64,000 nucleotides of DNA from Campanula takesimana (lineage: Eukaryota; Streptophyta; Magnoliopsida; Asterales; Campanulaceae): NCBI GenBank assembly GCA_026119855.1, contig JAOWBW010000321.1, forward strand, positions 1,054,001 through 1,118,000, given 5' to 3'. Every line of letters starts with the position of its first letter. Positions within the stretch are counted from its first letter, which is position 1. Positions 10,069 through 22,124 of the stretch are shown one piece after another. Below the pieces are notes generated by a model, which saw nothing but the letters and a program-made list of their open reading frames with translations, ran no database searches and was not told the origin of the DNA. The position numbers and the translations under genes are program-made.

Positions 10069-12591
10069 AGAAAATTCGTCCTCGAATTTTACTAATCGAG
10101 ATTATCACACATATACATAACAAATAGAACTCAAGAATAGCAAGAATATGGTATACCACACCATATTATCAATTACCTGCGAGTATTATTCTCACATAAC
10201 CTTCTCGATACCGTGACTTTCCCATGAAACTTTCACAATAAGCATTCGTGCTCAAGACAAGAATCAAGTATCCATACAAGCAGTTACCCATATACTAAGT
10301 AATTCGTGTGATGGAATTTCCGCTAAATAGCAAACTCATACAATAGCCACAAGGAAATCCACTTAACATGCTCGCAACATATGATCAAGAATCAACCTCG
10401 GTTAACTATCCAGAGTGCTCAGGAAAATTATCACAATCAAGATGTAAAAGAAGGTGTAGAACAAGATGTAGAACAAGAATCCCTGTCATATATCATATCC
10501 ACAGGTATCCCAAGTAATCAAGATGTATCGATCATAACATCACAACACATAAAGTCAAGCAGATTTGATTAATCAATCCACTATAACCAATATCATCGGG
10601 ACTTATCTATTAAATGATAATCCTTCCACGAAATCCATCGCAATATATTCATATATTCACAAATCTCGAAGGATTATAACAAATCAAACGATATCTGATA
10701 CTCTGCTTTCAAATAATCGCAATTCAAGGATTTAGTTGAATACTCAAAAAATTTCTCCCATTCAGTACCATCAATCATGAAATACAAGTCTTTATGTTCA
10801 ATGAATCCGCTAATACAATAGCCGTAGGATCATAATCAGTTTCAAGTCGTGAGTAGAATTATTCTATTCATAAACATTCAATCTCCTCAAAGCATATACA
10901 AGTACGTTACCATTTTGAATTAACACACGTTTTATCTCTTGTTCGAGCTTCAATATGCATAATGAATTTGTCATATCCACTATATTGGTGAATCTTGACA
11001 CATACACGAGAAAATAGTAACATTTGTCATATCCTCCAAATAACCATCATATTAGTAAAATCCACTAAGCAATGTCAAATACTGAAGTTGTGGTCATCCA
11101 TCATTTCAATATTTAAAATTGGCTTCACATTTATCAATCCATCGGAAAATGTAGCTTTCTGTGTCAAATAGTTAATGATAGAGCTACCTTCGAAATTCAT
11201 TAATAAACCTCTAACAAGATCAAGAAAATCTCAAGAACATGCGTACCTCGGTTGTTTCCACTTGTACAGGTCAATAAAGATACTTACTTCAGGCATCCAC
11301 TTCAAGGTAATAGATCCTCTATTTCTTGCTATCTTTTGGAAACAATTGTTTCTCTCGAGAAATTTCAATACAATCAATTCTCAGTCTGCGACTTGGTATA
11401 CACCACTAGGTCATTAATCACTTCATCGCAAAGAAATCAAATTATGGTTTGAAGATATCATTCATCAAATCCATCAATACTGCTAGATCACATGTCAATC
11501 GAAATAGCATAATCACGAATTCATAACAAGCATACCTGATATGAGAAGATGTCTTTAGTATATCCTCATAGTTGACTTTCCAAATAATGGTAGCCACTTA
11601 TCAATCAAACACTGAATAGACCACTGATTAACTTCAGGGATCAAATAATTCATCCATACATGATAACAAGTACTGGTTCATTATAGTCACCTGGTTGAAC
11701 TTTTTGCATTCAATATGAAATCGCAAAGTACCATATCTCTTCCTGCCAATCAATACAGATACACCCCACGCAGATATACTAAGCTGGGTGAATCCTCTAT
11801 CAAGAAATTCCTCAAGTTGAATCTTCAACTCTTTTACTCAACCGATGTCATGAACATTGATTTAAATATCAGCACTATATTTGTACTGTAGCAACTCAAG
11901 ATAACTCAAGGTTCTCATCATGTATCATGTACTACTCAGTAGAAATTATATCTGAGATCTCACAAAGAATGATGTATCCATTCTTCAATTTTGGTGTAGA
12001 CATTCTTCCATCAACCACATATGCTAAATATTCAGCACAACCTTGATAATTATTTTTGAGCTTTCAATACAGAACATGAATATTATACATAATTATATAA
12101 TGCTCATATAAATAGTCAAGCATACTAGCATAGACATATTTATCATCTATTGTGGCAAACAAGAATGGCATAACACATAAAAAGCCAAGCCATAACACGT
12201 ATCACATCAATGTCCTATATAGGTAACATGACCAAGTTAACATATAACGTATATGGTGTTATCACCCACACTTCTATCAAGCTCTTATAAATAACGATAT
12301 CAAGCATGTAGTCTCTTACTAGAGAATATACTTTCACGTAAATCAAGAAATGAGGACAAGCATGCATATATAGCACGAAACAATGTCCACTGCACAAGAT
12401 AGATACGCCTAAATCTTTAAAGACTCGCGCTCTCGATTCTCAAACCATCTAGTGGGGAACACTATCAACACTATCAACACCAGTCCTATGCCTGGTATAA
12501 CAACAAGTAACGAAGCACTCGACGTCAAAACACACCCAAGACTAACCCAACCTAGGCCATAGACCCTATCCAGGCTTAGAGCTAAACCATA
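10069..12591 (-). other. Y interior, non-coding and decayed
   Basis: About 2.5 kb of AT-rich sequence in which the only recognisable coding trace is the RT fragment at 11634-11828. Gag, zinc knuckle, protease, integrase and chromodomain motifs were not found in either strand. Confidence 0.7.
11634..11828 (-). pseudogene. Y reverse transcriptase remnant
   Basis: The 64-residue reading contains QLEEFLDRGFTQLSISAWGV, then VLIGRKRYGTLRFHIECKK and NQVTIMNQYLLSCMDELFD. Each block matches the order of the fingers region of Ty3/gypsy chromovirus RT (EQLEELLDKGFI..S..PWGAPV, KK.DG..R.C.DY..LN..T..N.YPLP..DDLFD). The key D-Y of the R-C-D-Y block is lost, and the palm with its DD motif is not recognisable downstream. 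It is a fossil segment that fixes the strand and superfamily of Y. Confidence 0.72.
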
Positions 12592-12603
12592 GCTCTGATA
12601 CCA
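12592..12603 (-). other. Y primer-binding site
   Basis: In sense this reads TGGTATCAGAGC, matching the 3' end of initiator Met tRNA. It lies four bases inside the 5' LTR border at 12608. Confidence 0.88.
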
Positions 12604-12607
12604 AAAC

Positions 12608-15600
12608 TGACACGCCCCCAAGTCCCGGGATTCCCTAATAAAACCTCGAACCTGGTGCGCGTGACTAACAAGAAATGAGAAACTGAATGACACTTGATTA
12701 TATCAAACTGACATCATATATACTCAAGAGAAACGAGCTAAGATAGCTCACAACGAGTTCTATACCAAGAAATTTAAACCAAATGGTTGTACACAGCGGA
12801 AAACATGCCTAGCACATACGCTGGCATTACAAGAACACTATACAAGTCTACCCACTATACTGAGTCTAAACAACTGATTCCAAATCGTCCTCACCAAAAC
12901 TGGAAAGGATAACAATCCCCAAACAAGAACAACCTGCCAAGTAGGCCCCTGCTAAGTCGAGCCTCACAACGTATTACCACTTGCTTTCCTGGGGGGGGAA
13001 CAAATAAACAAGGAACGGGGTGAGATAAATCTCAGTAAGTTACTAGATACAAGTACATAGCATGTTATCTTGTAATCATGCAAATCAAGAAGATTATCAA
13101 GTAATCATGCTCAAGATGTCATCAAGTAACAAGTATATGAGAGGCTAAGCCAACTCATCAAGTAACTAGAACATAAGGCTAAACTAACACGTTATAAAGG
13201 ATATTCCAACCTTATTCCTCCCAAGTAAACCATTGTTGTCGTTGCTTATTGCAGTTGACAAATCACGATCAATCAAGTTGCTGCTGTGCAGTACACAAGA
13301 GGACCCGGTAACCAGTATCACTCACAAGAACAAGATTCACTAGGTGTTCACGAGTTTAGCATTCACTTTTATCAGGCGTATTGCTCTAATAAAGGAAGCT
13401 ATGCCCTTACTATGGCCTGTAGTAAGGGGTCAAGCGCAGATACATAGGCACCCGATTATCACTTAGCCCCAGCACTCGCGATAAGCGTGAACCTATATAT
13501 CTCCGAACAAGCAAGGTGACCAGCTGGACTCACACAAGAATGCACAAGTAGATGTTTACTTGAACTACAAGAGTATAGAACTAAGTCCAAAAGTAGTGGA
13601 CTAGCTCTTCAGGAACCATGTAATCATGTGCTCACCAAAACTAACAAGAATAGAACTAAGTCCAAAAGTAGTGGACCAGTCCTTCATGAACCATGTAATC
13701 ATGCTCACCAAATACCAGTACACGTAACACAATCAATCCAAGTTAGAGTCTATTAGTAACATACCCCAAACAAGTAGTAGGGTACATCATTCTATGTCAC
13801 TTTGTCATATGGCATATTTGCACGTACATATTCATATAACCTTTAACACACTAATGTGTCTATCACGATACCCTTACTTCCAAGTAGAGCCCAACATCTT
13901 AGACTCTAAGCACATAGTCGAATAGGTCGTATTGTACCTAGTCACAATCATATCTCGCGTATATGTATCGTTAATAATCGAATACATTTTCCAACACATA
14001 TTGTGTTCTATAATCATTGTTTTATGAATTATCTTCATATTACACTAGTCCCTCTTTCTTTAGGAACCTATCTCAGGAACAAGATATCTTCTTTCTACTT
14101 TATATACTTCATTGAGTATATGCACGATTAAAACCAATTACTAGCACATTAGTGCTTGTTCATAGCACTTTCAATACACACGTATTAGATTCAAGTATGT
14201 TTTAGAGTTGATCATTCTCTATCTAGTTCCACATTCCAACTCTTTGGTTATTAATAACAAGTATCAAGTAGTCAACAAGCCACATTCTATCAAGTAGTTA
14301 TGTGCCAGATTTGCACATACACATCAAAGATAGTTCTAACACGTTAGTGCTTGTTCATAGCACTTTCAAGTTCATTACCATACACACGTATTGGTTTCAA
14401 GACATGTAGAAGATTTTATCATCTTACATTCAAGTTCTTAATCCAATTCTTTGGATGTTCAAGACATGTACAAGATTTCATTGTCTTATACTCAAGTTAT
14501 TATTCCAATCTTTGGATGTTCAAGCTCAAGACATTGTTCTAGTGCCCCTAAGGTACACAAACATTGATTCAAGACATATATAACACATTAGTGCTTGTTT
14601 ATAGCACTTTCAAGACATATAAAAGAGTTGTTACTCTTAGGCTCAAATTCTCTATTCAAATCATTGAATAATCATGTTCAAGACTCACTTCTGATGCCCC
14701 TAAGGTATCACAACACTTGCTAGGACATTTTATACTAAGGCTATATGCCTTAGGAGGGGTAAGCTTTCATTTCAATTTAGATTTAAAACATTTTTGTTGA
14801 AACAGGGGACCGGGCGGGCGCCTACGATGGACCGGGCGGCCGCTCATTATAGCATTTTTGAAACCAAAACTTCTGATGAAATGGGCGGGCGCTCGGTATC
14901 TATGTGGGCGGGCGCCTGGTACAATTTTCAGAAAACACTAAATTTCTTTCCAGACCTAAAATCCTCCGTCCCAAGCGTAGGAGTATACTTTCACTAACCC
15001 TTAGGCAATACCCAGGACACTATTTCAAGCTCAATTATTTTCTTTTACCGTCCCACAAATAATAGGATAATTTCCTTTTTTCCAATTAAATATTTCACCG
15101 TCCCACAAGTATAAGTATAATTTTCTAATATACTAAAATAATCATTTAGGGATACTTCCATTCATTTCCCCGTACCACAAATAATGGTACAATTTTTCTA
15201 ATAACATTTAAATCAAGTTAATATTTTACCGTCTCACGAATAGGAGTATAATTTTCTAATTAACATTCCCAGGACACTTTTGCAAATCTATTTCATTCTT
15301 GTAATTCATACGAATTCTCCTTTCGTCCCAAATTTACAAGTATCAAAAAAATCACCCCAAACACGAAATTGAGAAGCACAAGTATCAGGAATAACATATA
15401 TGCATGTTATTACAAGTAAGGGGGAGCTAGTGACTTACCTAGTCCGAAATCAAATTCACCCAAACTAATTTCTGTTCGGCAGGAAATGCTCTACTCACCG
15501 CCTTGATCATTTATGAGAAGTCGGATTTTCGAACAGATACATAATTAAGCGAGAGGAGTCGAGAATAGGGTAAATCCTAACTTTCTTTTATGAAACAGAG

Positions 15601-15871
15601 AGAATGTACGAGAGAAATTGAGAAAGAAATGATAATCAGAGAAGGCAACCCATTTTTATCCTTAGCAAATTCCAAGAATTGCAACTTAGCCCTCCAAGTT
15701 TCAATTTGAGCAATTAAACCCCTAAACTTTAATTTTCACAAATGACCCTAAAGTTCCAACTTTGAACACTTAGGTCCTAAACTTGCTCAATTAGTTAAAT
15801 AATTAACTCAAATAAAATAGCATATAATTATGCAAGTCAAGAATTTAACAGGAATTAGGACGGGCGTTACA
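12608..15871 (-). repeat. Y 5' LTR (right copy)
   Basis: This is 3264 bp, the same length as the left copy, with TG...CA ends and the ATCTC TSD at 15872-15876. The GC-rich block is at 14803-14919. It would supply the promoter for leftward transcription. Confidence 0.92.
14803..14919. repeat. GC-rich motif cluster in Y right LTR
   Basis: GGGCGGGCGCC, GGGCGGCCGCTC, GGGCGGGCGCTC and GGGCGGGCGCC. Here the first unit is one G longer than in the left LTR copy. Confidence 0.75.
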
Positions 15872-16130
15872 ATCTCTACATTTTCATATTATTTTTATGG
15901 ACTTTTGATGTAATTTAGAATAGTTTAATGTAATTTTTAGTCTATTTGTATTTGAGGAACTTTGTGAGAATTTGTGCATTTTGAGACTCTTTCCAGTGTT
16001 ATTTTTTTGTAATTGCAAAGTCCTAGTGCTTTAGTGTTGAAGACCATGATTGCTTAAGTCAACTGTCCAAGTCAGCAGTCAACAGTCAAAGCCAAGCAGG
16101 AAAAGAAGAAGAAGACTGGAAAAGCAAGTT

Positions 16131-16276
16131 AGGCGCCCGCTCGGTTTAAGACAAGCGCCCGCTCGCTCAAGCGCCCGCGTGCCTATCTGCAAGCGCCCGC
16201 GTGAATTAAAGTAGCAAAATGGCCCAACGTACTGGCCACTGGAGCGCCCCTTGCATGACCCCAGGCGCCCGCCTGC
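16131..16276. repeat. GC-rich inverted-motif cluster in X LTR
   Basis: Five to six copies of GCGCCCGC with varying arms (AGGCGCCCGCTCG, AAGCGCCCGCTCG, AAGCGCCCGCGTG, CAGGCGCCCGCCTG) lie 80-225 bp upstream of the predicted TATA box. The internal block at 3744-3900 uses the same motif. Confidence 0.78.
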
Positions 16277-16356
16277 TACCCTCGCCAGGAATTTTGGGAT
16301 TTTATTATTTTCTACTATTTGGTTAATTCCTTCTCTGTTTTGGACTCCTCTCGCAT

Positions 16357-16367
16357 GGATAAAAGGG
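16357..16367 (+). promoter_or_regulatory. X LTR TATA-like box
   Basis: GGATAAAAGGG is the best TATA candidate in the LTR. No start site can be confirmed from sequence. Confidence 0.4.
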
Positions 16368-17229
16368 ATTAGGTATTCAGAACAGTTTTTCTTATGCTTT
16401 CTTTTAGGTTTTATTCAAGTTTTTAACTGTAATCAAGATTTTGGGATCTTTCATCTTCAAGCGTATTAATCCAGGTTTATGAATTTTATTTATGATCTTG
16501 TGATTTATGCTATGGGTATGAGTAGCTAATTCGTTTGGTTTACGGATTGGATGTGATCAATTACATGATCTTTGTGCTATGAGATTATAATCAATGTTTT
16601 AGTTTAACACAATAATTTTAATTCCATTTTTGAGTTTCAATTATATAGATAGATATTTTTGGCTCGTTAACTATTAGGGTTTAATCTCTTGCACTTGCGT
16701 GGAGAGTTAGACATATCCATTGTTGTGTTGAATAGTTTGGATCTTGGACCTTGCAGAAAAAGAGATAAACTAGGTTTTTATATTCTTGAGATCTTAATAA
16801 ATTCTGTGTGTTCTAATTGGACCTTGCGGAAGAATTAATTTACATAGGATAATAGAATTGCAATCCGGCCACCTAACTGTTCCAATTCTTAAATAAGTTA
16901 ATGAACCCTAAAATAAAGATTAGTATTTCATCATCAAAATAGCATAAAGAGAGTGTAATTGAGATCGCCAATCCGTGAACTGTTTGTTTTTTCTTGAGTG
17001 CAGTCTTTGTTTGCTTTTGTGATCTTTAGTTCCTAGTTTATTTTCAGTATTTAGTAGTTAAATTAGTTTAAATCAATCAAATCAGAAACCCCCTGGTTAC
17101 GTTTACATTAATTAAATCAACTTGTTTATCCACGAGTCTCTGTGGTTCGACCCTTACGTTTGTATATTACTGCTTCGGCACTTATACACTTGCAAGGTAT
17201 TTTTATTACACAGTGGATTTTATCCATCA

Positions 17230-17760
17230 GTTAACTTCACGGATTGGATCCGAAGCCTTAGTATTGTTCTAAAGCATGAAGACAAGCTGTACATTCTCGA
17301 TGAGCCCGTTCCTGAAGAGGAACCTGCTGCCACTACCCCTAAGGCAAAGAGAGACGCCTAAAAGAAGCACAAAAGTGATTCTCGTGAGGTCGGTTGTCTC
17401 ATGCTTGCTGCCATGTGTTCAGCTCTTTAGAAGACTCTGGAACACTTGGAAGCCTATGACTTTAATATTTAGTTGAAAGACATGTTTCAAGAGCAAGCAA
17501 GGCAGGAAAGGTTCGACACCATAGTTGCTCTGACCTCACGTAAGATGGGTGATGGACAGCCTGTGGGCCCTCATGTTTTGAAGATAAAGGCTGACTTTGA
17601 GCATCTTGAGAGGCTTGGCCATCCCATCTCTGTTGAGTTGGCCATTGATTTTATTCTTAATTCATTACCTAAAAGCTATAATCAGTTTGTCATGAACTTT
17701 AATATGCATGGTATGGATAAGACAATGAGTTGCATGGGATGCTAAAGATAGCTGAGAAGA
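17230..17760 (+). pseudogene. Element A gag (Ty1/copia), N-terminus cut off by X
   Basis: Reading starts with V-NFTDWIRSLSIVLKHEDK, aligned with codons about 25-45 of the B gag, and continues through DMFQEQARQERFDTIVAL and DFILNSLPKSYNQFVMNF. This is the copia-type gag family (Pfam Retrotran_gag_2), the structural protein that packages element RNA. Three in-frame stops (after KAKRDA, after MCSAL and after YDFNI) and a frameshift near 17725 disrupt it. GTTAA at 17230 is the presumed TSD of X. The missing first codons and the A 5' LTR should lie to the left of X, outside the window. Confidence 0.85.
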
Positions 17761-17783
17761 AAATCATAAAATAAGCTTCTCCT

Positions 17784-20656
17784 GTGCTTATGGGGTCAAA
17801 GGAAGGAAAAGGCCCTAAAGGCAAAGGTAAGGGCAAGGCAAAAGTTGCCAAACCCAAAATCAACAAGGCAAAAGTTGCCACTACTGCTGGAGTGGCTAAA
17901 GTAGACACTCAAAAGGATGCAATCTGTTTCCACTGCAATGAGATTGTTCATTGGAAGCGAAATTGCAAGGCTTACATGGAAGAAAAGAAGAAGAAGAAGA
18001 AGAAGGGCAGTGTGACTGCTTCTACTTCAGGTATCCATGTTATAGATATTCTCCCTTCTACTTCTAGTTCCTGGGTATTAGATACCGGATATGGATCTGA
18101 CATTTGTTTAAATGTGCAGGCACTAAAGAATAGGAGTCTACTTAGAGATGGCGAAGTACACCTACGTGTGGGGAATGGAGCAAGAGTTGCTGCATTAGCC
18201 GTAGGAACCTATGAAGTCATTTTACCTAGCGGATTAATTCTTGTTTTGAACAATTGTTATTACGTTCCGGATTTGAGTAGAAATATTATTTCAATTTCTT
18301 GTTTGGATAATGAAGGTTATAAATTTCTTATTCAGAATAAGAGGTTTTCTATTTATTTAAATGATATGCTTTATTGTACTGCAAATTCATTTAATGGCCT
18401 TTATGTCCTTGATGTTGAGAATGGAAATAATGATGATATCTATAATATAAATAAGAAATCTAAACCTAATGATGTAAATCATACTTATTTGTGGCATTGC
18501 CGTCTTGGTCATATTAATGAGAAGCGTATCTCAAAACTCCATGGGGACGGAATTTTAGGATCAAATGATTTTGAATCATATGAGACTTGTGAGTCATGTT
18601 TACTTGGAAAGATGACTCAGACACCTTTTACTAAGAGTAGTGAAAGGGAAAGTGACTTAGTGGGCTTAATACATACTGATGTATGCGGACCTTTAAGTAG
18701 CATTGCTAGGGGAGGATTTCAATACTTCATAACTTTCACTGATGATCTTAGTAGATATGGCTATGTCTACTTAATGAAGAACAAAAGTGAAGCATTTGAG
18801 ATATTTAGAATATTTCAAAATAAAGTACAAAATCAACTTGGCAAAACTATTAAAGCATTTCGATCCGATCGTGGTGGTGAATATTTAAGCCAAGAATTTG
18901 ACAATCATCTTAAAGATTGTGGAATTGTTTCACAATTAACTCCACACGGAACACCACAATGGAATGGTGTGTCTGAGAGGAGAAATCGGACTTTATTGGA
19001 TATAGTCCGATCTATGATGAGTCAAGTTGATCTTCCATTATCCTTTTGGGGTTATGCATTAGAAACTGCTGCACTCACACTAAATAATGTTCCAACTAAA
19101 TCGGTTCCAAAAACTCCATATGAGATGTGGAATGAAAGAAAGCCTAATATTTCTTTCATGAGGATTTGGGGATGTGAAGCTTATGTTAAGAGACTTGTCT
19201 CTGACAAACTTTCACATAAATCTGATAAATGTTTTTTCGTGGGATATCCTAGGGAAACCAAAGGATATTACTTTTACAACCGCGTGGACAACAAAGTGTT
19301 TGTTGCTTGAGATGGTACCTTTCTAGAGAAAGAGTTTCTCTCCAAACAAATCAGTGGGAGTAAAATTAATCTCGAAGAGGTTCAAGAACCCGAAAGTAAC
19401 ATTGAACCGATGGTGGAATCTGAACAAGTTTCACAAGGAGTTGTGGAATCCGTTCAAGATACACAAGTTCGTCGCAGATCTAGTAGGTTACGATCCGAAC
19501 CCGAGAGATATGGATTTCTCGTGACGGATAGTAATGAAGTAGAAATCATTGAGAATGATGAACATACTTCCTATCAAGAAGCGATAACTTCTCCTGACTC
19601 AGATAAGTGGCTTGGAGCTATGGAATCTGAGATCCAATCCATGTATGATAATCAAGTTTGGAACTTGATTGATGCACCCGAAGGCGTAAAAACCGTAGGA
19701 TGCAAATGGGTTTTCAAAAATAAAACTGACATGGATGGAAAGGTGCATACTTATAAAGCTAGGCTTGTAGCGAAATGTTATAGGCAGATTCATGGTATTA
19801 ACTATGATAAAACCTTTTTTACCCATAGCAATGATCAAGTCTATAAGAATTTTAATTGCCATAGCTGCATATTATGACTATGAGATATGGCAAATGGATG
19901 TAAAAACAGCGTTCCTTAACGGGAACCTACTTGAGGATGTGTACATGACACAACCTGAAGGTTTTACAAATCCGAAAAATTCTAATAAGGTATGCAAGTT
20001 GCAGAAATCCATCTATGGATTGAAGCAAGCCTCAAGGAGTCGGAATCTTCGATTTGATGAATCGGTCAAAGAGTTTGGCTTCATCAAGAACGAAGATGAA
20101 CCTTGTGTATACAAGAAAATTAGTTATTTCTGGTGGTATATGTCGATGCATATTAATCATTGGAAACAATGTTCCTGCACTGCAGTCTGTAAAGACTTGG
20201 TTAGGAAAATCTTTTTCAATAAAAGATATGGGTGAAGCCGCATACAACCTTGGAATTAAGATCTATCGTGATAGATCTAAAAGATTGATTGGTTTAAGTC
20301 AAAGCACATACATTGACAAGGTTCTTAAAGATTCTGTATGGAGAACTCTAAGAGAGGTAACCTGCCAGTGTTACATGGTAAAAGTCTTAGCAAGACTCAG
20401 TGTCCTAAGGCAACTGATGAGTGAGAGCGCATGAATGGAATCCCATATGCTTCGGCAATTTGATCCATTATGTATGCCATGATTTGTACTAGACCGGACG
20501 TCTCTTATGCTTTGAGCATGACGAGCAGATATCAGTTAGATCCTGGTGAGAGTCACTGGATAGTAGTCAAGATGATTCTTAAGTACTTAAGAAGGACTAA
20601 AGACTCGTTCTTGATATATGGAGGTTTGGATGATGATCTTGTCATAAGGGGTTACA
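17784..20656 (+). pseudogene. Element A pol: knuckle, protease, integrase, RT (copia)
   Basis: Order from the first codon: K/G-rich linker, zinc knuckle CFHCNEIVHWKRNC (CX2CX4HX4C), protease WVLDTGYGSD, then integrase with LWHCRLGHI...CESC, HTDVCGPL, FRSDRGGEY and NGVSERRNR. The integrase-before-RT order is diagnostic of Ty1/copia. A stop at 19308 replaces CGA (Arg in B) by TGA. RT continues with WVFKNKTDMDGKVHTYKARL, frameshifts near 19790, then MDVKTAFLNG and SIYGLKQASR. A one-base deletion falls inside the YVDD catalytic motif near 20140. RNase H begins and is cut at 20656 by element B, resuming at 28272. TTACA (20652-20656) is the left TSD of B. Confidence 0.92.
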
Positions 20657-21486
20657 TGTTGGTAGTGGTGCCCTAGGCACGTTTAATAAATGTTGTAATT
20701 GTTATCATTTATTCATATCAATAAAGAGATATTTTGATTATTATTGTTGCTCATGATTACTTATAATAATCTCCATCCCTAGTACTTGTTAAGCACTAGT
20801 ATAAAGGCTAAATGATCATGGGATGATCATGTTAGATTTATGGGTACTTGTTTGGAACAAGGTACTGGACATGACCCGCCGTATTATATTTATGTCATGG
20901 TCCATGTCGTACATATATCTCATATTAGTTATGTCATTCGAATCCTTAGACATGAAGTTATTATAGTCTTCCACTTGATGAACATTATGTTTGATATATT
21001 CAAACGCTACCTTTAACCGGGTAGTTATAAAGTATATGATTGGCATAATCGGATTCACGTAGGGAAGAATAATAAGCTAAATGGATTTGTCCCTCTTCGG
21101 AGAGATCTCAAGCTTAGGCCTCTCGTAGGAATGATGTTGATGAAAATGTTCGGTCGGACTCAAATGAATTGATTAGATTAATGTCATTTGGATTATCAAC
21201 ATATTTGGAATCGAGAAAGTATTGAACAAAAACAAGTTGACCGTTTGACCATGACTTGTATTCAATGAGATCGTGGACAAAGGGATTGTGACATATTCTA
21301 AAGGAATGCGAACTTGTATCTAGTTATGCTATTTGGATAGGTATGACGGTTTGCTAGAACCCAATCATACCTTATGGATTCATGTTTGAACCCATTGCCA
21401 ACTTAGTATAATCCTAGAGGGTCACACACAATAGAACGAATCCTAAAAGGACTATTTTGGAAAATTAAGGCTCTCTGATCCTGGTG

Positions 21487-21565
21487 TGCGACCGCACAAA
21501 CCAGGCTGGGCGGCCGCACATGTTTTGGGCGACCGGACACCTGATTTTGGGCGGCCGCACAGTGT
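21487..21565. repeat. GC-rich palindrome cluster in B 5' LTR
   Basis: Four units, GTGCGACCGCAC, GGGCGGCCGCAC, GGGCGACCGGAC and GGGCGGCCGCAC, are spaced about 22 bp apart, 85-165 bp upstream of the TATA box. Confidence 0.82.
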
Positions 21566-21650
21566 GTCAGGACAGGTTTCTTGATTTAATTAGGAAAAGG
21601 ATTTTGGACGGGTTTTGACACAAGTTTCCTATTTGGAATATGTCTAACTT

Positions 21651-21660
21651 GTATATAAAC
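21651..21660 (+). promoter_or_regulatory. B LTR TATA box
   Basis: GTATATAAAC is a strong plant TATA match in the middle of the LTR. Confidence 0.6.
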
Positions 21661-22110
21661 AGCCAAATTCGGGCTAGAACATGACCTAGATTTTGTGCAA
21701 GTCTCCAAAGAGTTTGAGAGAGTTTTATTTTGTTCTAATACATCCTATATTGAAGAACAAAATAATACACAAAATACTATCCCATATAGTTCATATTAAT
21801 TGTGAAAACGTGTTTCACAATTTTGGTCTAGCAACCAAGATCAAGTGTTCTTGATATTCGTTCGAGGTGTGGATACCGCTAGAGAGTGAAGCTCATCATC
21901 TTCAAAGTTCGTGTTCTTACTTGTTCGTGATTAAAGCTTCAATTTCTCCACCAAGATCAAAGACCAAATTCAAAGTCATCAAGGGTTAGTTTTTCTAGTA
22001 TTCATATTGCAAGTATTTGATTTAATCATATGAATTGATCTATGGGCTTTGGGTTTCATAAAATTTTAAATGCTATTTTCCGCTGCGCATGTTACTTGGA
22101 AACCCAACAG

Positions 22111-22124
22111 TGGTATCAGAGTCC
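22111..22124 (+). other. B primer-binding site
   Basis: TGGTATCAGAGTCC begins one base after the 5' LTR and matches the 3' end of initiator Met tRNA. Confidence 0.9.

Larger units (their letters stand above)
6790..15871 (-). mobile_element. Element Y: Tekay-like chromovirus with long LTRs and decayed core
   Basis: Two direct LTRs of 3264 bp each (6790-10053 and 12608-15871) enclose only 2554 bp. ATCTC flanks both ends (6785-6789 and 15872-15876). On the minus strand the primer-binding site (TGGTATCAGAGC, complementary to initiator Met tRNA) follows the right-hand LTR, and a purine tract precedes the left-hand LTR, so transcription runs right to left. The interior has one recognisable gypsy RT scrap and no usable gag or pol. 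The LTR length and the RT wording fit the Tekay/Del lineage. The two LTRs differ at only a few dozen places by eye, so the insertion is young although the coding region was already ruined, implying copying with borrowed proteins. Confidence 0.9.
1..17229 (+). mobile_element. Element X: Athila-type Ty3/gypsy retrotransposon, 5' part outside window
   Basis: The order is pol, a long spacer, an env-like third ORF, a polypurine tract and a 3' LTR that opens TGATGGAT at 6760 and closes ATCCATCA at 17229. Pol wording (for example ISPSMCMHKI and SEWVSPVQVVPK) and the third ORF fit the Athila lineage. The element lies inside the gag of copia element A: codon-level alignment with element B resumes at 17230, so GTTAA (17230-17234) is the expected right-hand TSD. 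Its partner and the 5' LTR lie left of base 1. X is itself hit by a hAT-like element (4216-4564) and by Tekay element Y (6790-15871). All ORFs are broken. Confidence 0.88.
15872..17229 (+). repeat. X 3' LTR, remainder
   Basis: It starts with the duplicated ATCTC and continues the LTR begun at 6760, giving about 1.38 kb in total. It ends TTTTATCCATCA, the inverse of the TGATGGAT start. It contains the GC-rich block (16131-16276), a TATA-like box (16357-16367) and several repeats of GGACCTTGC-type words. No ORF is supported. Confidence 0.88.
20657..22109 (+). repeat. B 5' LTR
   Basis: 1453 bp from TGTTGGTAGTGG to ACCCAACA. It contains the GC-rich palindrome block at 21487-21565 and a TATA box at 21651-21660. 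An 80-codon minus-strand ORF (20816-21058) is repeated in the 3' LTR and probably has no function. Confidence 0.93.

Noticed and set aside
12409..12693. 94-codon minus-strand ORF with hydrophobic stretch
   Set aside because: It runs across the Y LTR border and primer-binding site, so it cannot be a gag start as drawn. No gag similarity seen.
20816..21058. 80-codon minus-strand ORF present in both B LTRs (also 26983-27225)
   Set aside because: Its presence twice follows from LTR duplication. No domain, start context or codon signal is visible.
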